A DNA stretch of 64,000 nucleotides from Topomyia yanbarensis (taxonomy: Eukaryota > Arthropoda > Insecta > Diptera > Culicidae): NCBI RefSeq assembly GCF_030247195.1, contig NC_080672.1:375200166-375264165 (forward strand), given 5' to 3'. A program made the position numbers and the translations under genes. The notes beneath the pieces were generated by a model. That model was not told where the DNA came from. It saw nothing but the letters and a program-made list of their open reading frames with translations, and searched no databases. Positions 11,744 to 22,998 of this stretch are shown one piece after another (positions within the stretch are counted from its first letter, which is position 1; each line of letters starts with the position of its first letter).

Positions 11744-13677
11744 TAGTAATGCGTAAGGTTTATTTGAAAATATCCATACCAAGAAATATTCCAATAGGAA
11801 CTCTTGTTCATAAAACTACGCTTTCGAGCTCTCTTCGCCTCACTACATTATGAAGCTACAAAAAGCACATATTTGCATCACACATATTTACACTTTATTA
11901 TTGAGGCATATATCACATTTTTAATAAAGATAAAGATTTTAATAAATTGGAGAGAAAATAAATTAAAGGGGGTCTCGATCTTACCCCTATGGTGTGTCCA
12001 TTTTACCCGCAGTGCCTAGAAGAAGTCACTGTTTGCGAGTTTTACAATCAGTAATTTTTAATGAAATTATTTTTTTGAAGCGCTGACAAAATTAAGCCTT
12101 GTTAAGAATTTTCTGAGGAAAATTTTTTTTTAACGGGCTGATAGGACTGCAGCTTATAGCTTGAGGGATCTCGGTCCGTCCCGCGAGACCAAATTTGCAA
12201 AATCGGAAGAATTAGCGACTGTCCGCCAATTAAACACCGGTCCTCGGGAGGAGGACTAAATTTTGCGCCTGTTTGTCTCGAAATGTGTAACGTCAAGTTC
12301 TCTATTTTGTCTGGTCCGATGTATCCTGCTCCTAACAACGCGTGCTAAGTCGTCAGTGATGCAATTAAAACTTCGCATTGATTCCGCTTCTATTTTCTTC
12401 CTCAACCAAAACCGAGATCGCAGTCAACCGTGATGTCCGCGAATTTCATACATACATACAAACTATTTGGCGCAAGTTTAGAGCGTGTAACGTCATCTAG
12501 TCTGTCATCCTATGGAAAATCATCCTACCATCGCCTTGGGGTCAACGTCATATTGGCAAATTTCGCATTGAATTCGCTTCTGTCTCTTCCTAATCTCCCT
12601 TTGTCTCCTAGGTCCGAAGCAGATCAATCGACTATTAATTGAAACGGTAAACATACTAGCAATATTAGTCCTTACTTGCGAATACTTTTCCTTCAACTGT
12701 GCTGTTTCTTCTCTATCTTATAACATAACTCGATTATCCCTGTTCTAGTCAATATACATATTCATTACATTATGGACCAGGCAAACCCTTAATTTTTCTA
12801 TTATTATTATCCTGAGTAGCTATATCAGTTAAGGTATTTTAGGATTTCACAAAAAGAATCTCTGCCAATAAAGACGTAAGAACTATTTATCCACTATTAA
12901 CCATAAAGTTTGCTCGAACCGAATGTCCGCCTAGTTCGACTCGAATAGACCACACCGACCCGAAAGGGTTGCTTATCATTTCTGAGAGCCGGTGTGCTTG
13001 GTCGTGTTTAGTAATCATAAGAACAAGTCCTGAATAATTAACTACCTCTTAGGTGCCAGTCCTGCATTCCTTTCTTGAACTAGCCTCATACTCACGATCA
13101 AAAGAGTCGACAACTAGTAGGATCCACATGTCCCCCACCCAAGCGAATTGATCAACTTGTAAGTAGGAGCACATATCTACCAACCAGCCAAAATGACTTC
13201 CGAATCAAAGAGAATGGACCATGCCAGTCGAAGGCCACAGGCCCAGCGCCATCTCGTACAGTGTCATTGTCATTTCTCAAGAAAACCTACAAAGCCTAAC
13301 TGTTCGTATGTGCTAGTTCGTATAGATTTTGGTTTGCTGAAACGAAACAAGAAAAGCAAAACAATTGTGATTAGTATCGTAGTTATAATAAATAAGTAAA
13401 CGATTTCTCATCTGTTGTCTGTTTCCCTGTTCGCAGTCCTCCCTCCTGTTCCTGATCTGTTTGGGCCACTGTCTTTCCGTTTCCTTGGCCGTCCCGCTCT
13501 CCCGCACCGAGCCGCATACATCGTAGCAAGAGAAACAAATGAAAATAAATGGACGTCTGCTATCTGTGCCTCAATTGAGTAACTTCTCAGTTTTGCACGA
13601 CCCAGGGGAAACTTGGCCTTGATTCCAATGCTCTGTCACCGATGTTACGTGATATTCGTTATGGAATATTCTTTGTT

Positions 13678-13820
13678 TGGGGGTCATTCATAAACAATGT
13701 TGTTCGTTCTTTTTATCCATTATCCGCTGATAGGTCTAAAATTCATTTTTAGTTTTTATCTCGTTACGTGACGCTCTTCCCCTATTGTCAATATCCGATA
13801 TCATTTATGAATGGTCCCTT
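13678..13820. mobile_element. Short MITE of the 'ACCATTCATAAAT' family
   Basis: The left end GGGTCATTCATAAA and the right end TTTATGAATGGTCCC are inverted copies; TTACGT also occurs inside. Related ends are at 40598-40828, 60235-60402 and 61227-61263, so this is a multicopy family in the window. Confidence 0.6.
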
Positions 13821-14351
13821 GGTGATATATTCAGAGCAGACAATCCAATGAAAAATAGGATTGACAGGATTTTAGTGCGCTCTTAGCGCCTTGTGTCACA
13901 TCTTCATGCTTGTTATACATACTAAGAATACCAAAGCATGTGATGTGATGACCGGAAGATTAGAGAAGCAACTCCTCCCCTTCCCCCCTCGTATCAGGCG
14001 GAGAGAATTTTCTGAGGAAGAATTCTGTGTAGAAATTAAAATTTTATTGGTTTTGTGGTAACCCAGAAGTGTTAAGCTTAAGGTGTCGGTTTTAACCATA
14101 ATTCCCCTCCACCTTTTTATTATTCTACGAAAAAGATTAACAAACTTTGCCTTATTTTTGTCGAAATAGATACCATCAGTGTTGCCACATTTTTTTTTAA
14201 TTTGTTATGAAAAAATCTTTTCCTTCCGTACTATCTTTTGGCTTTGTTTGGTTAATTTTCTGTTGAATATCATTAGATGTGAATTAAACATCACGAAGTG
14301 TAGTTGCGATATTTCGCTTATGTCACAGACATTACTCACCCGTTTATCTAT

Positions 14352-14499
14352 TGGGGTTTTCGATTGATTGACACCGGTGTAGTGGAGTGCATTTTCTAGC
14401 AAAAGTGCAGAAAACTGGGTATGTTCCATTGACACTTCTGCTAGAAAGTGCAAAACCAGTGCACTCCACTACACCGGTGTCAATCAATCGAAAACCCCA
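14352..14499. mobile_element. Palindromic MITE, copy A
   Basis: The ends TGGGGTTTTCGATTGATTG and their inverse are followed by ACACCGGTGTAGTGGAGTGC, so almost the whole 148-bp element is one palindrome. It is flanked by TAT on both sides (14349-14351 and 14500-14502), a 3-bp target duplication. Three more copies lie at 47503-48017. Confidence 0.88.
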
Positions 14500-14624
14500 T
14501 ATTTTATTTCATATTCCACTGTTTTTTATTAGGGGCGCAAATCGGCTCATTTTATTCTATTAATACTTGACAGGTGGGGTTACTCAAAAGATTGCTCTGA
14601 ATTCGAAAAATGTTGCCTACTCTG

Positions 14625-14800
14625 GACCTTAGATATCAATCTACAACATGGACCGACAGAAACGGGTTCTCTTCTCTTCCGAAGGAAGACGTGACCACAG
14701 ATTTTTCACTTTAGAAAATCTCAACGACCTCAGTTGGGATTGAACCCAGACCCACTAGAATGAGTGGTGGTCACGCTTACCACTCAACCAGCGGCGCAGT
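14625..14800 (-). mobile_element. tRNA-derived SINE
   Basis: Read on the - strand the element starts near 14800 as GACTGCGCCGCTGGTTGAG. It has an A-box-like TGGTTGAGTGG (14780-14790) and a B box GGTTCAATCCC (14736-14746), the two internal RNA polymerase III promoter boxes, correctly spaced for a tRNA-like head. A non-tRNA body follows to about 14625. Culicine genomes carry abundant SINEs of this kind (for example Feilai); assignment to that family is not claimed. Confidence 0.75.
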
Positions 14801-16090
14801 CAACAATGTTATTTTTATTAGAAAACATGTTCATTTAAATTCCCTCCCAATTACATTTCTTGCGAACGCGATAGCTTCAAAACTATAGAGCGAAGTTTAT
14901 TGACATCGACAACAGCTATATTGCAGTTATTATTAAATATTCTCTTATTTGCTTCGATCATTATTTCTACCTATGTACAGATTATATGTCTATCGAAAAC
15001 AAAAACATCTATAATCTACAAATATGACCTGGAAAGAAGTTGTAAAACTGAAAACATGATAACGCCTCCTTCTCACGATAGGGCAAAAAATGTCGAGCGG
15101 AGAATGCTTAAAAGTTTTCCACCCCATAATCCTCCACCTTCGTAAAAGTAGAATCAATTTGCATTTTAAATACATGTCTTATTTCCCTTCCTTTTGTTGC
15201 AACCATTTGCAGGAGAATGCGTCTGAACATTGTATTTTGGTACCGACCGATTAGAACCCCTACCAATCTCTGACCGCATGGGAAGCCGAGGCTCGAATCA
15301 GAACGGATGTTGACGGCTATGACTCGTCCAAGGTTGGCGGAACTTGTGCAGTGTGCCACGACAGCCATGAAGACCCCAATTTGGTACACATGTTAACCGA
15401 GTTCACTTCACGACTATGACGTTTCAAGGACAAACAGCGATGGTTGCACCGTTCAATTTTAGTTATTATAGGAATTTTCATTTTTTCACTCCGAAAAAAG
15501 AACCAATTTTCCAACGTGAGTTGAGGAAAGTTGTTTGATGACTAGTCGAATGTGAGCCTGCCGACGACGATTGTTCACCTGCAGACAAGTGACCGTAAAT
15601 ATTAATTATTGGCACTGACCTTCACATTCGTCACGTCATATTCAGGGCATTTCATATAGAGATGCTTTAGCTTCAAATATACAACGTGAACGCGCTCTGT
15701 TGGTGTTTATATCGGTGGCGTCGTCGTTTTATTGACTGTTCTAGCTAGTCGAGGCTATATTAAATCGATTTTAAAACATCACAACACAGACACCTTCCCG
15801 TTTGTTGGCGCAAGGGGTTCGACGCTTTTGGTTCTTTTAGGATACAGGTGCTTCACATAAATGGGAAACATATGAGCCGAAAATGCTTGTTCGAAGTAAA
15901 CTATTTTTCGAAAATTACTTGAGCTGACATTAATAATTTACCCATCTGATTTATTGTTTCTTGCAGAGCGAACCTATGCTGTTTTCCAGTCAACCTTGTG
16001 GCATGAGCTAAATAAAATGTAGGGGAAACATCAAGAAACCTAGGCGAAGTTTTACTCACTGAAGGGAAATAAATTGGATGAACTAATTTG
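14801..16090. other. Intergenic, no gene recognised
   Basis: Open frames here (for example 14900-15145 and 15108-15389) lack any recognisable domain, have ordinary non-coding composition and overlap on both strands. No clear repeat ends were seen. Confidence 0.5.
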
Positions 16091-16102
16091 TATTAAAGGG
16101 CG

Positions 16103-16465
16103 AAACAACTGGATTTCAGTTTCGAATTCATTTCGTCAATAACTGACCCCAACTTACAATGCTAGATCAAATTAACATCAAATTGGCGCTAAATCATGCA
16201 CAAATCTATTCATCATTTTTTTCCTTTAGGAGGTAAAAATTTAGCATAATGCTAGGCGTTTTATTCCCAACCCAAAAATGAGAATTCGTTTTTCTCGTCA
16301 GCTAATCATAGCTTCTATACATACTTCCCAAGACATCACTAAGACTCAGCATGTTACTTCAGGCGGTCACTTAATTTGTTCGAACTGTTTGCATTTAGCA
16401 TCTAACTGAACGCAAGTTGGTGTCAGTTACTGACGAGATGAACTTGAAACAGCGAAATCCAATTT
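16103..16465. mobile_element. Inverted-repeat element with ~65-bp arms
   Basis: The left arm has TGGATTTCAGTTTCGAATTC, then ATTTCGTCAATAACTGACCC. The right arm, reverse-complemented, has TTGGATTTCGCTGTTTCAAG, then CATCTCGTCAGTAACTGAC. An AAGTTGATG...ATTGACGAGG segment of the same family occurs at 130-160. No coding capacity. Confidence 0.65.
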
Positions 16466-17900
16466 TTCTACTAAGAAACCACAAAATATTTTATTTTGCG
16501 AATGATTTAAAAAGTTCCTTCATAAAGAAAAATTGTAATTTATACTCTTTAATTTTATCTAGTAGAAGAAATAAAATGTCAATGTCAGATTGCCGGGATA
16601 GACCGGTATCATGAATATATTCTCTCTACTTGCTATATCTTGTCCTACCAAAAGAAGTAGTTTTCAAAAATGTTTAAAACAACTGGAGGCAAAAGCTTCT
16701 GGTGTACGTAGGATACAATTCGTCGAAGTTTAAGCTTAGAATCACAACAGCCTTTACACTTTGTGTTGCATCTGCGGAGACGTTGGCTGACAATATTAGC
16801 CTTGATTGTTGCTGTATTTGACCTTTTTACCAAATTTGTTCTGGTTTACAGACCTTGCTCCGTTCATTCTAGTCTTTCCTTTTGTTAGACGTCATTTTTT
16901 TCACCGAAAGGCAAATAAGCCAACTGATGAATACAAGCGAAGCTATTTGTAGGTCGTTTGTCTGAACTCTTTTTTGTACGTAGGCACGCGCTTTGAAGTG
17001 CAATTCCCATCGGCCATAAAGTATCGGAGCGTGCCAGCTTCGAATTGTTCCGAGTCACCCAAGCAATCCAGCATAAATCTGATATTTATTCCGAAAATGT
17101 CCCCAATACATCCGCAGTGGAAGGGGAACTCGAACGTTGGTCAAAGAAGGCAAAAGGAAATGTTCTAATCGGCGCTGATGGGGAATCTGTTTTATTTTTA
17201 TCAGCTAGACTTGATCGACTGGTTGGTGGTGCGCTTGCTGCTTTCCCTTGTAAATAGGAAGTTGCCTCAGAGGGGACGAATCGTAACTCGATAATGCATA
17301 TTAGAAGGTGGGTCGGTGCGAGCACTAATTGCGACTGACGGCAGAGGACCTCATTTGAGTGTGTTTTACTTTCCTGAGAAAGGAAATCAAGTTAGTGGGT
17401 GCACTACAATCGAATACCTTTTTGTATGTAGGCTAGCAGAATGATGCTTTGAAATAGTCTTACTATTGGTCGCTGGCCTAGTTGCTACGAGTTGGTCTAG
17501 AGATTTCCGGTCTACTTAGTCATACAGAGTTTTCAGCTTTTTTAGGATATACGGGTCATTCCACGATGTATTTACAACCCAATTTTTAGTTTCTGTGATC
17601 ATTTTTTCTTGCCTTCTTTAGTGAAAAATAATTAACGCGTTATTTTCCAAAGAAATGTATTTTTTCCAGTTATAAATTTTCGAAGTTCTGAAATCTGTAA
17701 ATTGAGCATTTTTCAGTGACTTGTGAAGTATTAGATGCATGGATTTTTTCCAAATAATAGGAGTTGCTTTTTCTTATTAGCTCTCAGGGAAACATTTTGA
17801 AATATTTTGTTTATATTTAACGTACATATTTCTGCAATTGTTTCAAACAAACTGAACGTTTTGTTTTTTGCCGTTGTAAATATTAAAAATCATCTCAAAA
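16466..17900. other. Intergenic, no gene recognised
   Basis: Short open frames at 16974-17325 look random and overlap on opposite strands. The phrase 'tttttgta(c/t)gtaggc' occurs at about 16972 and 17419, with 'gctttgaa' soon after, a hint of a weak repeat. Nothing else is seen. Confidence 0.45.
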
Positions 17901-17901
17901 A

Positions 17902-18067
17902 GGGATGGCCGTAGCGTAGTTGGTTAATCGATTGCCTTGTACGCAGCGCACCTGGGTTCGAGTCCCGACCCCGCACATATGGTTAGAAATTTCTCATAAG
18001 AGATTTTTCTAACCCGAAGAGGCGAATGACCTTAAAATTAAAACCTCTATAATCGAAATAAAAAACA
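17902..18067 (+). mobile_element. tRNA-derived SINE with 10-bp target duplication
   Basis: The head is tRNA-like: GGGATGGCCG, A box TAGCGTAGTTGG (17912-17923) and perfect B box GGTTCGAGTCC (17955-17965). A body of about 90 bp ends in an A-rich GAAATAAAAAAC tail. The flanking direct repeat ATCTCAAAAA (17892-17901 and 18068-18077) marks target-primed insertion. RNA polymerase III transcription would start near the first base. This is a complete, recent-looking copy and a mobile element, not a functional tRNA gene: the 3' half cannot form a tRNA. Confidence 0.88.
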
Positions 18068-18079
18068 ATCTCAAAAAAA

Positions 18080-18218
18080 TTTACGGGAAAATTTTTATTA
18101 ACCCATACAACGCTTTTACATTTCTTATAAAAGAAATGTGTAGAATTCGCTCAAAGTTTTTTCCGAGTCTTCTATATCAATCGGCTCAGCTTGACGATTT
18201 GGAACAACGTATGTGGGT
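18080..18218 (-). repeat. Second copy of the hairpin-ended dispersed repeat
   Basis: Reverse-complement match to the terminal part of the repeat at 5450-5640: the hairpin (acatttcttataaaagaaatgt), then aattcgctcaaag and a cggctcag block. It stops at 18218, where the poly(A) end of the R1-type element starts, so that element probably inserted into this repeat. Confidence 0.6.
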
Positions 18219-18539
18219 CGTTTTTTTACTTGGTGGTAAAGCTTTTACGCGACCTAGCCCACGTTCAGTAGTTCGACCATACTACCAATTTCGTCCATCA
18301 TGGCCAGAGTGAGGGACTCTGAACAGAAAAGATAACTCTGAACCCTACTCTTCTAGCCTCCACCAAGTAGCCCGACATTTGCCTGATCCCCCGGATTCCA
18401 TTTGAAATGAGTACTTCGGGGGGAGGCTGTGCTCATGCACTTCGCTTGATTCCAGGTCTAGCTGGTCGTGCTAGTTCGCTGGTCTCATAACCGCCAGTCT
18501 TGCATGGTATGATATTGTACATGCGCTCCTCCTCTGCCG

Positions 18540-19330
18540 TGGTCGATTCCGGTTGGACGGTGGCTTCCGGTTCACTGGTGCACCGACGACCCTATACTGA
18601 TGGTTTATCGCATTCGTTGCTAATCGACGTAATCTCCGACGGTGGAGCTTGCCTACTTCGACGGAGAGTTACCCGACGAAGCAATGTCTCCCGAAACCGT
18701 TGACGGACGCGATATTCTTGTTTCCATGCTGTCCGGCAGAGTGACGAGGTCACTCCAGCGATTCCGGGTCGAGGATTGCATCCGGTTCGCTGCAGCCCCG
18801 ATGATTCGCTACGGTCTACTCGGAATAGTCCCCGACGGTAGATCTTTCCTACTCCGATGAAGAGTTTCCCGGCAGTGGAAGATCTTCCGAAACCGATGCT
18901 ACCCGGGCAGAGGTCGAGGTGAATCGTGCGATTCTAGATGGAGAGTGATTTCTAGTTCACAGGCGCCCTGATGACGATCTACTCGAACCCGGCAGTGGGC
19001 TTAGCCTGCTCCGACAAAGAAATTTCCCGACGTCGAAAGTTCTCTCGAAACCGTTATCTCGATGCTGCTCAGTTAGGTGTTGTGGTCAGTCCTGCTATTC
19101 CCGGTGGAGGATGACTTCCGATTCTCAGGTGCCCCGACGACCTATCATCGACGATACGTGTGCTCAGTCTAGTCCCCGGCAGTGGATCTAGCCTACTCCG
19201 GTCGCGCCCGCTGGTTTTCTTTATCTCTTTTCCTCAGACTAACTTGTCAAGTGCCATGGTCGGTCCGACGATTCCGGTTGAAGTGTGACTTCCGGTTCAT
19301 CGGTGCCTCGACGACCTGAAGTCCTGTATT
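18540..19330 (-). repeat. Degenerate tandem repeats in the 3' UTR of the R1-type element
   Basis: About five units of roughly 160-215 bp. Each carries a variant of GACTTCCGGTTC...GGTGCCCCGACGACC (near 18555, 18770, 18940, 19103 and 19280) and a variant of CCCCGGCAGTGGATCTAGCC followed by TACTCCG (near 18637, 18830, 18990 and 19174). The open frames on the + strand here are shadows of this GC-richer repeat. Confidence 0.75.
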
Positions 19331-19402
19331 GCTACGTTGCTGGTCGTTGCTCCTCTCGCCAGCTTCGTTGCAACGCTGACATGATTTGAACGACTGTTCC
19401 AT

Positions 19403-19780
19403 TCACCGCGTCCCATGTTTCTTTGTCCACGCACATTCTTTGGACAATTTGGTCATGTTAACGTCCTCACCCACAATGGTTCTCATTTCGATTTGCTTGT
19501 GTTCGAATTGCGGGCATTCATGTACCACGTGCTCATGCGTTTCCTCCACATCACCGCACGCAATGCAGAACGGCGAACTGGCGTGACGGAACCTGTTCAG
19601 ATACTTTTTTAAACAGCCATGACCAGACAAGAACTGCGTTATGTGGAAGTTCACCTCACCGTGCGCTCTGTTCACCCACCCCAACAAGCATGGAATCAGT
19701 CGATGGGTCCATCTATTGTTTACAACGTTATCCCACTGATGCTGCCACTTGATTAAGGTATCAGCTCGGGCTCGTTTACG
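19403..19780 (-). pseudogene. R1-type ORF2, C-terminal part
   Basis: Encodes WQHQWD, RWTHRLIPCLLGWVNRAHGE, QFLSGHGCLKKYLNRFRHA and the zinc-finger-like CIACGDVEETHEHVVHECPQF (C-x2-C...H-x4-C). This is the domain downstream of reverse transcriptase in R1-group elements, thought to bind nucleic acid. The frame is open from the hAT boundary at 19780 to the stop at 19403. Its upstream half resumes at 24507, across the hAT element, in the same frame. Confidence 0.85.
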
Positions 19781-20049
19781 CAGGGCCGGCGAAATGCGTG
19801 GGTAGTATAGGTAGTACTACCCACTCGAAAATTACCGAGGGGGGAATTACCCACTCGAAACTTTGGAACAAATCAAAACCTGAGATTAACCACGTATTAT
19901 TCAGACTATGGGATGCAGTTAGAAATATTTTTAAGGACAATATAAACAATTTGTAATTTTTTAACATGAATAATCATTAGATTAAAATTGAAGCAAGGAG
20001 AAACAATCACTAGACAATTAGTAGGGATTCGTTTAACGCAGATCTGGTA

Positions 20050-20578
20050 CTACACAACTAGAAAAAATCGTGTAAATTTACGTCTCTTGACCATGACTAT
20101 ACTGCCCATAAAAGCATAAGAGTCCCATATGGATTTTTGAAGAAAATGAGTTATCTGTTGGATTGTATTGTGTATCACCACTAAATCACAATGAACAAAT
20201 AAGATTACCAGGGTTGTTATGAAAATACCGAAAAAATACCAAAACATGGTTGTCCCATCCATAAGGCTCAATGAGAATGTAAATCTTCAATAGTGTTTTT
20301 CTCGGCTTGCTGTTTTTCAATATGGGACTCTTATGCTTTTATGGGCAGTATACGAGCATCAAAAATGAAATAGTTTTACATTTGATTTTAATTTAACATA
20401 TCGTTGTATTTTGCGAGTCACGTAATTTTACTCCACATATGGCGTTTGTTTAAAATGTGTAATTTTATGGCACTGCGCTTGAAAAGTACATCTTTCATGT
20501 AAAATTTCGTCAATTACGGTTTGTTAGATTGTGGTAAGTTTCGAAATACATCAACGGTAATTTTTTTTTTGTGTGTAG
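20050..20578. mobile_element. TIR element with CTACACA ends
   Basis: The left end CTACACAACTAGAAAAAAT and the right end, reverse-complemented CTACACACAAAAAAAAAT, are similar inverted ends about 530 bp apart. It contains a second, perfect TIR element at 20098-20352. The ends are low-complexity, so the exact boundary is uncertain. Confidence 0.45.
20098..20352. mobile_element. MITE with perfect 33-bp TIRs and TA target
   Basis: The ends TATACTGCCCATAAAAGCAT, continuing AAGAGTCCCATAT, are perfectly inverted at 20098-20130 and 20320-20352. The TA at each outer edge fits a Tc1/mariner-type target. Perfect ends imply recent mobilisation by an autonomous relative. The open frame at 20050-20271 falls across it and is not a gene. 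Confidence 0.88.
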
Positions 20579-20583
20579 AACAC

Positions 20584-22760
20584 TAGGCGCACGACCAGAC
20601 AACATGTTTAATGCCGCGATAGCCGTCACAGCAAGCGCAGAGAACGCTCTTTACGACCCCAATACGCCGGAGATGCGCATTCAACATAATAATTGGACAT
20701 GATCCGAGATGCCACCCGAAGGAAGTTCATCCATCCTTTTTAACCAAGGTTGGTTGATGCCTTTGGGATTCCTAAACTTCCATTATCCCACAAAATTTGC
20801 CAATTTTCTAACTCTAAATCTAACTGAAAAATTCGTTAAAGCTGCGCGATGTTTCACAAATATTACCTTCTAGTGTCCCCCTTCTCATTACCATTCTAAT
20901 CTAAGTGTCACTTTTCTTATTACCCGGAATAGATCAATGCGAATGAACTCAAACTAATATTTGTATCAGGCAATCCGGAACGATTTCAATATAAAGAATC
21001 TAGGATCGCCCATATTCTCTCCGGGAAAATTGTGAATGCTTTCCATGCTCCATCGATCGAAGCGCCTACTTGAAACTGTAACGATGTAAACATGGTCGTA
21101 GGTAAATATAAAACCACAAGTTTTGTGGGGAAAATGCTTAGCGCTAGTATCTTTTCTGTCAGATAAATTTGTGTGTTTGAAGAACAATTATTACGTTTAT
21201 ATACATTATTATAATAATCATCGCGTAACGTCTATAATTTGAAAGTGAATTTACGTGGAATGCTGTTGTCGCCGATAAAGAATTCTTAGTTCCGTGTATT
21301 CCGATCAAAGGTCGAATCGAGTACACGACGTAGGGCCCAGCTGCTAGACGAAATATTGTTTCTCTTGTTAATCCGTTGACGAGCCTGTGCCAATAACCGC
21401 GTTTTTCAGTTTGCATCAAGTTTTTTATTTGCGTTTCTAACGTCGCGCATATTCGGAAAAATTTGGGCGATCTGACGTTCAAAAAGTCCTCATAGTACCT
21501 TTTCGCATACAATTCTGAGCACTCTCTCCCCACAACGGAGTGGGAAACCGTCCACGATTGTTCGCGCCAGGTATTCGTTTTGTTTGACCTTTAATCTCAG
21601 TGTAGAAAAACAAGCCAGTCAAAACGTTGCACACTACCACCGGAGGAATTTTTCATTTTGATTTGATTGTTTCGGATATAGTGGACGCGTAGCTCTTTGA
21701 ATCAATGGGAACATTAATGAGGTAAAGTACAACGATAAATCTAACGCACTTGGCCGCGCTAGTAGGCATTCGTATCATTTCCACTGTATTCAAGATGGCC
21801 ATACTGAAATTGTCGCGAATATCATGCAGTAAGATAGATCGGTTATCAGCATGAAGACAACCCCATGACATGCCGTGGGAGTTGAAATCTTCTCGAACCA
21901 GTTGAGGTGCGATGTATATGGAAAGAATATCAATAGATCTTTGCCTATGATTCGGATTTAACAAGCGACAACTTCAATACCTGGTACCGAGCAAATGCTA
22001 ATCCGTTTGAAATAGTAGCACGTTTTGATCCCCAAAACGCTCCTCAATATTTTTTTTCGACCATGGCGAATAATGCTAAAATTGAGGAAGATCTACGTCG
22101 GAGGTAAACCTAGGAAAATAATATAACTGAAATATAGAGACACTTGAAGTTTTGGATGTCCCATGTTGACTTTCCAAGACCAGGAGCCAATGTCTTGATC
22201 CTCTCCGCATTTTCCACATCGTGCCTTATTTCTACAATGGGTTCTTCAGTTCATGCCCTGGGTTATAAAAAGGCGAACAAGTAGACGAGCCCCGTTCAAA
22301 AGAACAAATTTTGGAAGAACAAATCCGGCGAAAGGCTCGAAATGAGACTGATGGAAAATAAGTTTTCTAATACTCCTCGATTTTTACTAAACACAATTGC
22401 TTGCATACCAGAATTTACACTGACTGAAGCACAGGGATCTGGAAGGAGCCATCCCCTATTTCGCAATCAAGGCCCTTCTCGGAAACTACACCATCAATCT
22501 CTACTTCTCGGGCAGGTACACAGACAAAATATTTTTTCGTTCACTGTCGAGTGTTGTTTAGTTAGATCACGCGATTTATCGATGACGTTAAATGGCTTGT
22601 CTTTGGTCCGGAAGTTGACCATCCGGGGCCGGATGTATTAGATATAATTTGTATCAAAATAAGACTTATTGGTATTATTTTTGCCATCGGAGAAATATTC
22701 AAATCGACCTCCAGTAAGCCTGAATGGATGTCGGTCGCCGGAGATACCCATCGGCTCACA
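20584..22760 (-). mobile_element. I-clade-like non-LTR fragment with internal deletion
   Basis: On the - strand, right to left: an ORF1 zinc knuckle (CRNKARCGKCGED near 22180-22235); the endonuclease core EDFNSHGMSWGCLHADNRS, normally GDFN (21653-21964); the post-endonuclease linker ECSELYAKRYYEDF and EKRGYWHRLVNGLTRET (21159-21533); and a C-terminal finger remnant with HVVWSC (about 20600-20700). The reverse transcriptase core between linker and finger is missing, so this is a deletion derivative. It lies wholly within the hAT element. Confidence 0.7.
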
Positions 22761-22998
22761 CTCAGCTAGCTTCAAAGCACAGTCAGAAAAAAGCCGACTC
22801 GGAATAGTGGTGGGGTATTTCGGCCGTAGTTAAATTAATTTTTTTTTCTATCACGAACGTCAACAGCAAGATAGCGACTGTACAAAACATTAACAGTTCA
22901 TCCCGTCATGTACGGAAAGCAAGACATATAGTTTGGATCCACGTATCCCATCCGACAGTCCGGATTTAGAAAAGAAGATGGGCTAGATCCAGGGACTG

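Larger units (their letters stand above)
10321..14108. mobile_element. Large TIR-bounded element (~3.8 kb), no transposase, several nested MITEs
   Basis: The left end GGGGAATTATGGGTAAAACC, followed by GACAC, is matched in inverse at the right end with one change. A further internal copy of GGGTAAAACCGACAC is at 10986. The interior holds a pogo/mariner-like MITE (10407-10726), a hAT-like MITE (11446-11743), two diverged copies of a ~185-bp block (about 12290-12420 and 12470-12610) and a small MITE (13678-13820). The rest (11750-13670) shows no recognisable gene. Whether the outer ends belong to a single insertion is inferred from the matching TIRs. Confidence 0.6.

Noticed and set aside
17045..17325. 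Possible exon (VTQAIQHKSDIYSENVPNTS)
   Set aside because: Overlapping frames on both strands, no splice sites of quality and no recognisable family.
17902..17975. A functional tRNA gene
   Set aside because: A and B boxes are present, but the sequence continues as a SINE body with an A-rich tail and target duplication, and the acceptor stem does not pair.
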